NCBI GenBank assembly: GCA_944381115.1
Contig: CALWJV010000006.1
Coordinates: 52,311 to 116,310, forward strand
Direction of reading: 5' to 3'
Length of the DNA: 64,000 nt
Origin: an uncultured Clostridia bacterium
Lineage (GTDB): Bacteria; Bacillota; Clostridia; Oscillospirales; CAG-272
In this document: piece by piece, positions 28,126-36,891 of the stretch
Layout of the letters: each line of letters starts with the position of its first letter
Numbering within the stretch: position 1 is the stretch's first letter
Program-made: the position numbers and the translations under genes
The notes under the pieces: generated by a model
Seen by the model: the letters and a program-made list of their open reading frames with translations, nothing else
What the model was told of the DNA's origin: nothing
Database searches by the model: none

Positions 28126-29505
28126 TCATATTGTTAATTTTTTTGCTACCTCATTTAATTTTCCGGCACCCATGGTAAGAATAAGTGTCCCGGGTGAGGC
28201 GATTTTTTTTATGTAATCAACAATACCGTCAAATTCTGAAATATATATTCCGTTTTGAACAGCATTTGCAAGCATTTTCCCGTTTATACCGTATATATTT
28301 TTTTCTCTTGCAGCAAATATATCTGTAAATATTACTTTGTCTGCCTCTTTAAATGCCGTTACAAATTCATTAAAAAACTCCGCCGTCCTTGAATATGTAT
28401 GAGGCTGAAATGCACATATTATTTTTTTATATCCCAGTCTCTTTGCACTTTCAAGAGTACATTTTATCTCCGTCGGATGATGTGCGTAATCATCGTATAC
28501 CTTTGCGCCGTTGCATTCTCCTATGTATTCAAAACGCCGTTTCATCCCTTTAAATGATGATAGTCCGTTTTTTATTGCATTCGGCGTAATCCCGCAATAA
28601 ACAGCGGCTGCTGTCGCGGCAAGTGCGTTTACTGCATTATGCTTTCCGGGAACATTTAATTTTAAAGAAAAAAGCATTTCCTTTTTAAAAAATACATCAA
28701 AGGAATAAAAACCTTTTTCACAGCATATATTCTCTGCGTAGATGTCTGCATATTTATCGGACAACGAAAAATATATTATTTTTTTTCCGTCCTTTTTCAG
28801 AGACTCGCTCTCACCTATCTCCCGACATCCGTAATTATCAAGATTCAATATACAGCATTCAGATTTTTTTACAAAGGACATATATGCAAGAATTGAATCG
28901 GAAAGCGTCGGATAACAGTCAATGTGCTCTTTTTCTATATTGAGCACAACAGAAATCGTCGGCAAAAAATCAAGAAAAGAACGTTTGTATTCACACGCTT
29001 CATAGATAACCGTATCTCCGTTACCTAATCGAAACGCCGAATCAAGATTTACCGATTTTGCACCTATCAAAGAGGTTACATCTCGTCTGTCAAATAAAAA
29101 AATTTCCGTTATCATACCGCTGACTGTGCTTTTTCCGTGTGTTCCGCAAATACCTATTTTGTTTTTATATTCCGATATTATACCTCCGAGAAATTCCGAA
29201 CGGGTAAACATAGGTATCCCGATATTTTTTGCATATGTAAATTCCGGATTATCCTCTGAAATTGCGGCAGAATAAATAAAAGCATCAAAACCTTCAACAT
29301 TTTTTCCTATCTGTGTTTTATTTACCTTTATTTTATTTTCTTTAAGTTTTTTCATTATTTCTTCATCGCTTCCGGTATCGCTTCCGCTGACTGTATAGCC
29401 TTTTAATCTTGATATCAGCGCTAATGAGGAAAGTGATGCCCCTAAAATACCTGAAAAATATAGATTTTCTGTTTCAGGAGAAATAAATCCGAATCTGTTT
29501 TCCAT
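28126..29505 (-). CDS. murC: UDP-N-acetylmuramate-L-alanine ligase MurC
   Basis: 459 residues of the Mur ligase family. The N-terminal Rossmann domain has the GILGASLSSLA-type loop and GSD, the ATP loop is GICGTHGKST (about 116-125), and the central domain has NIEKEHIDCYP. The C-terminal domain has DDYAHHPTEI and AFQPHTYSR, both diagnostic of MurC. It adds L-Ala to UDP-MurNAc in peptidoglycan synthesis. AAAGGA lies before the ATG. Divergent spoVG follows upstream. Confidence 0.95.
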   Translation of the reverse strand: MENRFGFISPETENLYFSGILGASLSSLALISRLKGYTVSGSDTGSDEEIMKKLKENKIKVNKTQIGKNVEGFDAFIYSAAISEDNPEFTYAKNIGIPMFTRSEFLGGIISEYKNKIGICGTHGKSTVSGMITEIFLFDRRDVTSLIGAKSVNLDSAFRLGNGDTVIYEACEYKRSFLDFLPTISVVLNIEKEHIDCYPTLSDSILAYMSFVKKSECCILNLDNYGCREIGESESLKKDGKKIIYFSLSDKYADIYAENICCEKGFYSFDVFFKKEMLFSLKLNVPGKHNAVNALAATAAAVYCGITPNAIKNGLSSFKGMKRRFEYIGECNGAKVYDDYAHHPTEIKCTLESAKRLGYKKIICAFQPHTYSRTAEFFNEFVTAFKEADKVIFTDIFAAREKNIYGINGKMLANAVQNGIYISEFDGIVDYIKKIASPGTLILTMGAGKLNEVAKKLTI

Positions 29506-29722
29506 ATTATTTTCCTTTCAGATTTATCTGCACTCTTGACTTATTTTACAAAAAAAACACAATAAAATTATTTATTTTCACAAGACTGCAGAGAATATTC
29601 ACAATGAATTACAAAAAAAGATATAGAAACTTCCAAAAAAAATTTTATTTTAATCGCATATTCTTAATAAAACTACATTATAATTAATATAAGGTAGTTT
29701 TAAAACCAAGGAGGCTGAAACA

Positions 29723-30022
29723 ATGAATATAACCGATGTCAAAATAAGAAAAATTTTTAATGACGATGCACCTATGAAGGCAATAGCATCTGTTACTTTT
29801 GACGGTCAACTTGCGCTTCATGATGTTAAGGTTATTTACGCAAGAGAAAAACTTTTTATAGTAATGCCCAGCAGAAAAAACCATGATAATACTTACAGCG
29901 ATATCGTACATCCTATCAATGCAGAATTTAGGGCTGTTCTTGAGCAGGCCGTTTTAGCAGCGTATAATGAAGCACTCGAGCAGTACAATGCCGAGGCAAA
30001 GAATACGAACTCTGAGGAATAA
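29723..30022 (+). CDS. spoVG: SpoVG, RNA-binding regulator
   Basis: 99 residues matching SpoVG: MNITDVKIRKI start, KAIASVTFDGQLALHDVKV, and VMPSRKN (about 50-56). SpoVG affects sporulation septation and acts as an RNA/DNA-binding regulator in Firmicutes. A strong AAGGAGG precedes the ATG. A TATAAT at 29679-29684 could be the -10, but the -35 is poor. It is monocistronic with a following terminator. Confidence 0.95.
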   Translation: MNITDVKIRKIFNDDAPMKAIASVTFDGQLALHDVKVIYAREKLFIVMPSRKNHDNTYSDIVHPINAEFRAVLEQAVLAAYNEALEQYNAEAKNTNSEE

Positions 30023-30059
30023 TTATTTTATAAATAAAGTTAACACCCATATACAGGGG

Positions 30060-30098
30060 AAAAAGGAACAGATTTTCATGTCTGTTCCTTTTTGTTTT
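30060..30098 (+). terminator. Terminator after spoVG
   Basis: AAAAAGGAACAGA and TCTGTTCCTTTTT form a perfect 13-bp stem with an 8-base loop and a T-rich tail. Confidence 0.88.
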
Positions 30099-30139
30099 TA
30101 CGTTTATATATTAAATATGGCCGTAGATCTTGTAAGCTG

Positions 30140-30967
30140 TCAGTTTTTACAACCGCATTTCGGTGAATTTATTTTTTCATAAGAGTGTATACCCTGGCAA
30201 AATTCTCCTACAGGAAAATCCATATGTCTGAACACTGAGCAAGGATCAAGGTCATCACAGGTACACTCTTTTTTCGGTACACAGCATTCGCTTGCATTTA
30301 CAAGATACTGTCCCGGACGTTCGAGTCTTATAACAGAAAAGAAGCCAAGAGATACAAGCAGTTCTCTTTGTCCGCCGTCCATATCTGAAAGTTCTCCGTT
30401 AAAATATGAGCATATGCTCTCAGGTATTTCTTCGGCATAACAACAAACACAACCGCATCGGTCTTCATATTTAACAACTCTTACATTCAGTATGATAGGT
30501 TCTGCAACCTCACAAACGGCAAATGGAAGATTGTTACCTTTCTTTTCACAAAATGGATTTTTACAAAAATCACTGCCATCCTCAGATGAACGGAATACAC
30601 TTACGTTTCCGTCACCTCCATAAAGTATGACTTTTTTATCGCAAACGGCAAGTCCGGAAAACTCCGTTATTTTACCGACACAAACACATGCTTCAAAGGT
30701 AATCTTGACATAAAATCTTACATCAATAGAATAAAAACCTTTGTTGAATTTCACACAGTCAAGAGTAAGAGCAGTCCAAATAATTTCGGTATTTTTAACT
30801 CTTATATTTCCGGTCTTTTCAATTATTTCCTGACCGTCAGCGGTTAAAAACACTTTAACATCTTCAAAACAGTCCTTATCTCTGCAACTATCAAGAACGC
30901 GGTTTACATCAAGAACAACTGCCCCTTTTGACTGATAAGCGGAACCTAAATTTTTATTGTCTGTCAT
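30140..30967 (-). CDS. Cysteine-rich protein of unknown function
   Basis: 275 residues with about 24 cysteines, several in pairs or CxC patterns (VCVGK, CGCVCC, ECCVPKKECTC, CGCKN at the end). There is no signal peptide or membrane helix. The segment VLDSCRDKDCFEDVKVFLT (about 23-41) looks like the start of a conserved clostridial protein. Such proteins are often linked to the spore envelope, but I cannot prove that here. It runs convergent to spoVG. The ribosome site (AGGATGG) is somewhat distant from the ATG. Confidence 0.75.
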   Translation of the reverse strand: MTDNKNLGSAYQSKGAVVLDVNRVLDSCRDKDCFEDVKVFLTADGQEIIEKTGNIRVKNTEIIWTALTLDCVKFNKGFYSIDVRFYVKITFEACVCVGKITEFSGLAVCDKKVILYGGDGNVSVFRSSEDGSDFCKNPFCEKKGNNLPFAVCEVAEPIILNVRVVKYEDRCGCVCCYAEEIPESICSYFNGELSDMDGGQRELLVSLGFFSVIRLERPGQYLVNASECCVPKKECTCDDLDPCSVFRHMDFPVGEFCQGIHSYEKINSPKCGCKN

Positions 30968-31359
30968 TTTTATTACCCATCCTTTCTCCCCGAATTTTTA
31001 CCGTCCCGAAGATTTGACGGGGAATTTCTCGGGCAAGGTAAACAAAGCAAATCAAAAAAGCCTCGTTTCTTTAATAGATTATGCAAGATCTTTTTTTCTT
31101 GTTACTCATTTAAATCCGAGTGTTTTCCAATATTTTGTTCGATTGAATAATTGCAAAAAAACAACCGCTCTTTTTTTGGCAAAACCTTACATAAATACTG
31201 TTTTAAAAAATTTTTTTTTTGACCGAATAAAAATATTTTTAAAGGGAAAAATAAGTTTACCATGATGAAGATTAAGGAAAAACGCCGAGAAATTACCGCA
31301 TTATCTTATATCTTTATTAAATTTATTTCAGCCGCAAAAGCGGAAAGGAAGGGTAATAC
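30968..31359. other. Intergenic region between divergent genes, no gene seen
   Basis: AT-rich spacer between the Cys-rich protein (-) and the M23 peptidase (+). I see homopolymer tracts, no good consensus promoter and no ORF with a ribosome site. Confidence 0.45.
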
Positions 31360-32058
31360 ATGAACGATAAAACAAAAGAAAAAATCACAAACCGAGCAGT
31401 ATATATTATACTTGCTGTTCTGCTTATCACAGTTTTCACATTGACTGTAATGGCAATTGTATCAACAGTTTCAAAAAGAAACGATCTTCCTACAGATACA
31501 TTGCCAAATGAAGACCAAAATCAAACACCTCCTCCCGCAGATACCCCAAACGATGAAACTCCCCCGACTTCAAATGAAATACCCAGTGAAACACCCCCGG
31601 AAGTACCCGTTTACGTATCTCCATGTGAAGGCGGATATATTCAAAAAGGGTATGATGAATCCCTTTTGGTTTTCTCCTCTACAATGGGCGAATACCGTAT
31701 ACACCTCGGAATTGATATTTCCGGTAAAATAGGTGACCCTGTACGTGCTTTTTCCGACGGTACGGTCGAAAAAATTTACAAAGATTATTTTATGGGACAA
31801 ACTATTGTAATTGATCACGGAAACGGACTCAAATCTTATTATATGAATCTTTCCGATACCGTTGCAGAAGGAATTGAGGTAGGTAAAAAGATAAGTTACG
31901 GTACAGTTATAGGTGCAATCGGTGAAACCGCAAACCTTGAATGTGCAGACTCTCCTCATCTTCATTTTGAACTGCGTCTCGGTGATAAACTCGTGAACCC
32001 AGCCGGATATATTACCTTACCCACTCTTCCAACATCAAGTGAAGATTTTGAGGAATAA
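31360..32058 (+). CDS. Membrane-anchored M23 peptidase (SpoIIQ-like LytM domain)
   Basis: 232 residues. One N-terminal membrane helix (about 12-33) is followed by a Pro/Thr/Glu-rich linker (about 43-85) and a LytM domain with HLGID (about 123-127) and HLHFE (about 200-204), the metal ligands of active M23 endopeptidases. The domain should face the outside. Topology, size and the sporulating host fit SpoIIQ, the forespore partner of SpoIIIAH, but other M23 proteins share this design. GGAAGGG lies before the ATG. Confidence 0.85.
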   Translation: MNDKTKEKITNRAVYIILAVLLITVFTLTVMAIVSTVSKRNDLPTDTLPNEDQNQTPPPADTPNDETPPTSNEIPSETPPEVPVYVSPCEGGYIQKGYDESLLVFSSTMGEYRIHLGIDISGKIGDPVRAFSDGTVEKIYKDYFMGQTIVIDHGNGLKSYYMNLSDTVAEGIEVGKKISYGTVIGAIGETANLECADSPHLHFELRLGDKLVNPAGYITLPTLPTSSEDFEE

Positions 32059-32063
32059 AACCA

Positions 32064-32188
32064 TTTTTAAACTAAAAAAAGACAGGTTATAGAGCGTTAC
32101 TCTTAAGGACAGTTTTTGAAATTAAATAGGATACGCCACCGACAGACATGAAATGACAGGGAGTTTATAGTGTAATATTCTTAACGGA
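32064..32188. repeat. Left inverted-repeat copy flanking the HindIII-like R-M genes
   Basis: TTTTTAAACTAAAAAAAGAC plus AGG (23 bases from 32064) and then TAGAGCGTT, CTC and TAAGGACAGTTTTT recur inverted at 34390-34445. A second block, AAATGACAG...TATAGTGTAAT (about 32151-32176), recurs inverted at about 34212-34238. This left copy lacks the roughly 120-base middle section of the right copy. Confidence 0.85.
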
Positions 32189-32192
32189 GAAC

Positions 32193-32230
32193 AGCAAAAG
32201 GCAGACAGTTTCGACTGTCTGCCTTTTGCT
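32193..32230. repeat. Perfect 17-bp hairpin with TTCG loop
   Basis: AGCAAAAGGCAGACAGT and ACTGTCTGCCTTTTGCT are perfect inverted repeats around a TTCG tetraloop. No T-run follows outside the stem, although the TTTT in the stem could help termination. It lies between the left repeat copy and the end of the methyltransferase gene. Confidence 0.8.
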
Positions 32231-32316
32231 ATATGGGTTTTGGCTACGCCTGTTTTGCATTTAAGCGGTCAAATATGATGCTCTCACTTCATTCTTTTGA
32301 GAGTGTAAAAAACATT

Positions 32317-33207
32317 TTATAGAAGTCTTTGCGTAATTATATCGTAATACTCTCTTTCCTTCTCTATGCCAATATAATTTCTACCTAAGTTTTTAGCCGC
32401 AACTAATGTGGTTCCACATCCACAAAAAGGATCTAATACAGTTTGACCTTCAATGGTAGATATACCAATTAAATACTCCATCAATGCTACGGGTTTTTGG
32501 GTTGGGTGCAAGCCCCTATCTGTTCTTTCGGCTTTGCATTTAATGATGTTTGAACAAACTTCAATGCCTGTATTGTTCAAATGATTATCTTTGATATACT
32601 GCTCATTATAGGCACCAACATTATGTTCTTTTATGTTATCCGTCAATGTTGTACCTATTTCGTAAGGCTTCATAAACCACAAAATTGGCTCAAACAACGG
32701 ACGCAAATTTCCAAGTTTCCACCCACTCCAGATCTTTGCATTGTCTGTATCTCCACGTTTATCAAAAACGACAGATACATTCTGCGCTCTATGTGCTGCT
32801 GAATCTTTTTGCCAAGAAATCATATCTTTAAAGATAAAGCCGGCATCCTCAAATGCAGAAATACAACGATGGGCATATCTTCTTCCAGCGAAAATAAAAC
32901 AGCTCGCACCAGGCTTTAAAATTCTAAAACATTCAGGTGTCCAAGATAAACACCATTGATAATATTCCAATGGGATTTTTTTATCCGCTTCAGACCAACC
33001 ATTAAGGGGCTTCCCTCGTTTACTAAATACAGAAGATTGTTCTTGGGCAGGGCTTTTTCCCAAAAGTGCTGAATTTGTATTACTATGAATAACATCCCAT
33101 TCGTCGTAGGATATACCATACGGAATATCCGACACAATTAAATGAATTGAATTACTATCGATGTGTTTTAATTCTTGACGAGAATCTCCACATATTATTT
33201 TATTCAT
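32317..33207 (-). CDS. Adenine-specific DNA methyltransferase, M.HindIII-like
   Basis: 296 residues of the N6-adenine/N4-cytosine methyltransferase class. The catalytic motif IV reads SDIPYG (a DPPY variant, about residues 27-32) and the AdoMet motif FxGxG is DPFCGCGTTL (about 262-271) near the C-terminus, the beta-class order. It pairs with a HindIII-like endonuclease, so its target is predicted to be the adenine of AAGCTT. I chose the ATG at 33207, with GAGG 6 bases upstream; the frame also opens with GTG at 33219 overlapping the endonuclease stop. It is probably translated with the endonuclease. Confidence 0.92.
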   Translation of the reverse strand: MNKIICGDSRQELKHIDSNSIHLIVSDIPYGISYDEWDVIHSNTNSALLGKSPAQEQSSVFSKRGKPLNGWSEADKKIPLEYYQWCLSWTPECFRILKPGASCFIFAGRRYAHRCISAFEDAGFIFKDMISWQKDSAAHRAQNVSVVFDKRGDTDNAKIWSGWKLGNLRPLFEPILWFMKPYEIGTTLTDNIKEHNVGAYNEQYIKDNHLNNTGIEVCSNIIKCKAERTDRGLHPTQKPVALMEYLIGISTIEGQTVLDPFCGCGTTLVAAKNLGRNYIGIEKEREYYDIITQRLL

Positions 33208-33215
33208 TCCGCACC

Positions 33216-34103
33216 TCACTCCAACGATTTAATAAATGATTTTATTGATGAAATGCGTTCTTCTAATTTTCTTGACTTTATTAGTTCCGATACCGCCTTT
33301 TCTCTTGAGAATCCTTTTATGATGTTTATTTCCGCATCAATATGCTGGATTTCACAATTACCGCGTTTAGCAATAGCTATTTTACAAGATTGCAATAATT
33401 TTTCAAAATCTTGTATCTTCTTTGAAATTCTATCGCAAACGAACTTGTTGATATAGGGGAACAAGCAATTCTGTCTATCAGCATATGCGATTTTGCTATC
33501 TCTTTCTATTCTTTTTGGAGCATTCCATATCTGTTCCAAACTAAGAGAATCGTTTTCAACAATATCATTTACCAAGAGAAAAAGAATATGTTCCCAAGAT
33601 AACAGGCATACACTATTATCTAAACTTGACGAATAGATTTGACTATTGGTGCTTGGATATTGGAAATACGGTGATACTAATAAAGCAAAATCGTGTTCCA
33701 TACCACGCCAATTGCTCAAAGTGGATATCTTAAAATCCTTTTGATTTTTAGCGGTACGGCTCATTCTAAATGTTTTAGCATCAGCTACCAAGGTATATCC
33801 ATGTATACTTTCCGCAATTATATCAGCGCTGTTGCCTCTTTCGGATACCGCCTTAGATTTTAACCCTAATTCAACGAAACATCTTGATAATATTACATCG
33901 GATGCTTTAGAGTATAGTTTCTCTTCTGTTGAGCTTGCTTCGATTGATTCTGGAATGGTTCCAATTTCTTGAACAATATTTATTAAACTTTCTTTTGATA
34001 ATTTGCTAACTTGCTCCGTCAAAAGATTGGTAGCGATAGGAAAAGTATTATTTTTAGACAAATCGTTTATACTTATCACAAACAGTTCAAAATCGTGATT
34101 CAT
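33216..34103 (-). CDS. Type II restriction endonuclease, HindIII family
   Basis: 295 residues, close to HindIII (300). The stretch VADAKTFRMSRTAKNQKDFK (about 106-125) matches the HindIII active-site region almost exactly, with Asp and the DAK lysine of the PD-(D/E)xK nuclease. SSTEEKLYSKASD and SWEHILFLL also follow HindIII. Predicted cut site: A^AGCTT. I chose the ATG at 34103, which has GGAGG 5 bases upstream. Genes run endonuclease then methyltransferase with a 8-bp gap. Lower GC and the flanking repeats suggest acquisition by transfer. Confidence 0.95.
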   Translation of the reverse strand: MNHDFELFVISINDLSKNNTFPIATNLLTEQVSKLSKESLINIVQEIGTIPESIEASSTEEKLYSKASDVILSRCFVELGLKSKAVSERGNSADIIAESIHGYTLVADAKTFRMSRTAKNQKDFKISTLSNWRGMEHDFALLVSPYFQYPSTNSQIYSSSLDNSVCLLSWEHILFLLVNDIVENDSLSLEQIWNAPKRIERDSKIAYADRQNCLFPYINKFVCDRISKKIQDFEKLLQSCKIAIAKRGNCEIQHIDAEINIIKGFSREKAVSELIKSRKLEERISSIKSFIKSLE

Positions 34104-34136
34104 AGCCCCTCCAACTGTTGACAATAATATATAATG

Positions 34137-34165
34137 ATTTTACCATATTTTTTATTTTTTTTCAA
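34137..34165 (-). promoter_or_regulatory. Promoter of the R-M genes
   Basis: On the minus strand TTGAAA (34160-34165), 17-bp spacer, TAAAAT (34137-34142), about 35 bp before the endonuclease start. Confidence 0.7.
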
Positions 34166-34201
34166 GTCATATACAAATAAATAATATTTTTTTACAAATT
34201 C

Positions 34202-34445
34202 TGCTCCAAGGACATTACACTATACGCTTTCTGTCATTTTTGATTACCTTCCGGGTGGACAAAAAAGCCTTTATACAAGGGAACTTTTGTGTTCATATAT
34301 TACTTGTCAATTTTCCTGACAAGCACTGCATTTGTGTCCACAAATGCAAAAACACGGCATACCTCTTTTGAAATATACCGTATTCTTGAAAAACTGTCCT
34401 TAGGAGCAACGCTCTATTAGTGCCTGTCTTTTTTTAGTTTAAAAA
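34202..34445. repeat. Right inverted-repeat copy flanking the R-M genes (fuller copy)
   Basis: About 244 bases. The outer end is the exact inverse of the left copy end at 32064. The interior adds two hairpins: GCATTTGTG/CACAAATGC around GAC (about 34327-34347) and CTTGTCA/TGACAAG (about 34302-34323). No ORF is seen. It may be a MITE-like element or a structured RNA repeat. Confidence 0.8.
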
Positions 34446-34465
34446 CAATATGTATTAATAAAAAG

Positions 34466-34494
34466 TATTGATTTTTTTGTAATCATGCTATAAT
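34466..34494 (+). promoter_or_regulatory. Possible promoter of the GH31 gene
   Basis: An extended -10 (TGCTATAAT, TATAAT at 34489-34494) with a weak -35, TATTGA, 17 bp upstream. The rest of the interval to 34619 holds a long AT-rich leader with no clear structure. Confidence 0.5.
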
Positions 34495-34619
34495 ATTTAA
34501 TCAGTACAAACAAAATTTTTACCAACTCTAAAAGTAAATTTATTTTTATTAAAAATTCGATCATAACTGTTTTCACAAAATTATGTTTTAAAAATAAAGA
34601 AAAACGGAGAGTAATTGAA

Positions 34620-36323
34620 ATGAAAAAAATCAGATTAGGAAACCCTGAAAAAATTACCCCTTCAAAATTTTGTAAAGGATTCAACTATATTGAAAGTTAC
34701 ATAAAATACCCTATAAATGTAATTGAATATAAACAAACAAAAAGAGGATTTCTTGTTTCTCTTCCGAAATATGGGGATGAGCAAATTTTCGGTCTCGGAC
34801 TCCAACTAAAAAAAGTCAACCTTACATCAAAAAAATTTACGCTGAGAGTTAACGCCGATCCGGTCGCCGCAACAGGCGATTCACACGCCCCCGTTCCGTT
34901 TTTTGTAAGTACACATGGCTACGGGATCTATCTTGATACCACAAGGAACGCAGAATTTTATTTTGGATCATCCGAACTTTCTTCCACCGAATCAACTATT
35001 GAAAAAAACAAGATAAAAACTTCCACCGACGATCTTTACGGTGATAATGTCCTGAAAGAATCCAAAATAGAAATACTGATACCTAATTGTGAAGGTGTTG
35101 ATTTATACATAATGGAATGGAAAACTATTACAGAGGTTGTTGCAAAATACAATATGCTCGCAGGCGGAGGATGTGATGTTGCTGAATGGACACTATACCC
35201 AATATATCGGTGCTACACGAAATATAACCAATCAAAGATAATAAAAACGGCGGAAAGTTTTTTAACCGACAAACTACCGATCAAAACTATCGGACTTGAG
35301 CCAGGCTGGCAGACACATTCATATTCCTGCTCCTATATTTGGAATAAAGAACTTTACCCGAATGCACAGGAAATGGTTGATAAATTAAAAAATATGGGTA
35401 TGCATGTAAATCTCTGGGAACATGCATTTGTACACCCTACCTCACCTATTTATAACCTTATAAAAAATTACAGCGGTTCACATAAAGTCTGGCACGGATA
35501 TGTACCTGACTTTGCTACTGAAGAAGCAAGAAAAATTTTTTCGGATTATCATAAAACCATAGTTAGTATGGGAATAGATGGGTTTAAACTTGATGAATGT
35601 GACGGAAGCGATATTACCGGATCATGGTCTTTTCCTCTTCACTCTGAATTTCATTCGGGAATGGATGGAGAACAGTATCATTCAATGTTCGGTGTTCTTT
35701 ACATGCAGACAATTATGGACGCACTTGAACACAAACCTATTCTGTCTGAGGTAAGAAACGCAGGCGCGCTTTCAGCAAGTTATCCGTTTGTTCTGTACAG
35801 TGACCTTTACGACCATAAAGATTTTATACGCGGTTGCCTCACTTCGGGATTCAGCGGTATCCTTTGGACCCCGGAACTCCGCGATGCAAAAACAAAAGAG
35901 GAATTTTTAAAAAGACTTCAAACAACTGTTTTTTCGCCTCAGTGTTTAATTAATGCGTGGTACTGCGAAAAAAAACCTTGGTCAGATTTTGACTGTCTCG
36001 ATGAAGTAAAATACTGGCTGGATGAGCGAGTAAAACTTATTCCTATGTTAAAAAAGGCTTTTGTTAATTATAAAGAAAACGGCGTTCCACCTATGCGTGC
36101 AGTCGTAAGTGACTATACTTCTGATCCTGAAACATATTACATCGAAGACGAATATCTTCTTTGCGAAAAATTACTTATTGCGCCTATATTTACAGGAGAG
36201 AGCGAAAGAAAAGTTTACCTGCCAAAAAGTTCAAAATGGAGGAACTATTTTACAAAAGAAAATGTTGAAAACGGCCATTTAACCGTTAAGTCTGACTCAA
36301 TTCTCGTATATGAAAAAATTTAA
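34620..36323 (+). CDS. Glycoside hydrolase family 31 (alpha-glycosidase)
   Basis: 567 residues. The N-terminal beta-sandwich (FGLGLQLKKVNL, THGYGIYLDTT) is followed by the GH31 barrel with the nucleophile Asp in GFKLDECDGSD (about 321-331), and EVRNAG plus SGFSGILWTPE (about 420-430) later in the barrel. It lacks a signal peptide, so it probably acts on imported sugars. GH31 includes alpha-glucosidases, alpha-xylosidases and sulfoquinovosidases; exact specificity cannot be read. CGGAGAG lies upstream of the ATG. No transporter is adjacent. Confidence 0.9.
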   Translation: MKKIRLGNPEKITPSKFCKGFNYIESYIKYPINVIEYKQTKRGFLVSLPKYGDEQIFGLGLQLKKVNLTSKKFTLRVNADPVAATGDSHAPVPFFVSTHGYGIYLDTTRNAEFYFGSSELSSTESTIEKNKIKTSTDDLYGDNVLKESKIEILIPNCEGVDLYIMEWKTITEVVAKYNMLAGGGCDVAEWTLYPIYRCYTKYNQSKIIKTAESFLTDKLPIKTIGLEPGWQTHSYSCSYIWNKELYPNAQEMVDKLKNMGMHVNLWEHAFVHPTSPIYNLIKNYSGSHKVWHGYVPDFATEEARKIFSDYHKTIVSMGIDGFKLDECDGSDITGSWSFPLHSEFHSGMDGEQYHSMFGVLYMQTIMDALEHKPILSEVRNAGALSASYPFVLYSDLYDHKDFIRGCLTSGFSGILWTPELRDAKTKEEFLKRLQTTVFSPQCLINAWYCEKKPWSDFDCLDEVKYWLDERVKLIPMLKKAFVNYKENGVPPMRAVVSDYTSDPETYYIEDEYLLCEKLLIAPIFTGESERKVYLPKSSKWRNYFTKENVENGHLTVKSDSILVYEKI

Positions 36324-36451
36324 TCGTTATAAACGGTAAAAAAATAAAAATATTAATTTGAACAAAATTTATGCAATTTAACCATTTTTTATTTTTGTAA
36401 TACTAAAAAACACAGCCAAACAACGAATTTTTTGAAATTACTTTTTTATGC

Positions 36452-36480
36452 TTGACAAACGTTGAATTTTGTGATATACT
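36452..36480 (+). promoter_or_regulatory. Promoter of the Ile T-box operon
   Basis: TTGACA (36452-36457), 17-bp spacer, TATACT (36475-36480), directly before the T-box leader. Confidence 0.85.
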
Positions 36481-36486
36481 ATGATA

Positions 36487-36824
36487 CATAAAAGCGATGA
36501 CGAAGACGGTTATTTCGAAGTTTACGGTGCAGAGAAACGGTACAGTACTCTAAAATTTAAGAGTCAGGTGAAAACCGGGGCGTAAATGAAATAATTTATC
36601 ACTTCCGAGCCGGAGATCTGAAAATAATACTTTAATCTGTTTTTCAGTTCAAAACAGATCCGACAAGTAAGATTTCCCGAAAAGCGCAGCGTAAGTGCGC
36701 AAAGAGTCATTTTTCTTGTATTAACAGGAAACTTCGCTCTTGAGTGGCGTTCCAAACGCAATTTGAGTGGTACCGCGAGTGTTAATAACACCCGTCTCAA
36801 AGGAACTTTGAGGCGGGTTTTTCT
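36487..36824 (+). promoter_or_regulatory. T-box riboswitch, Ile specifier (ATC)
   Basis: Stem I elements are GACGAAGACGG, GCAGAGAAACGG and CAGGTGAAAACCG. The T-box is TTTGAGTGGTACCGCGAG (36762-36779), and the terminator pairs ACCCGTCTCAAAG with CTTTGAGGCGGGT before a T-run. The codon before the conserved ACTTCCGAGCCGG is ATC (36598-36600), isoleucine, followed by A. Uncharged tRNA-Ile should allow transcription of the HTH-cupin-ligase and the FTR-like gene. Confidence 0.92.
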
Positions 36825-36891
36825 ATTTTGCAAATTACACCTTTGGGTGTAAAAATATAAATGATTTTTTTAAAAAGGAGGTTATGACGCT

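Noticed and set aside
36731..36760. An additional TGAGTGGCG just before the Ile T-box, seemingly a second T-box
   Set aside because: It lacks the ACCGCG part and a terminator of its own, so it is part of the same leader.
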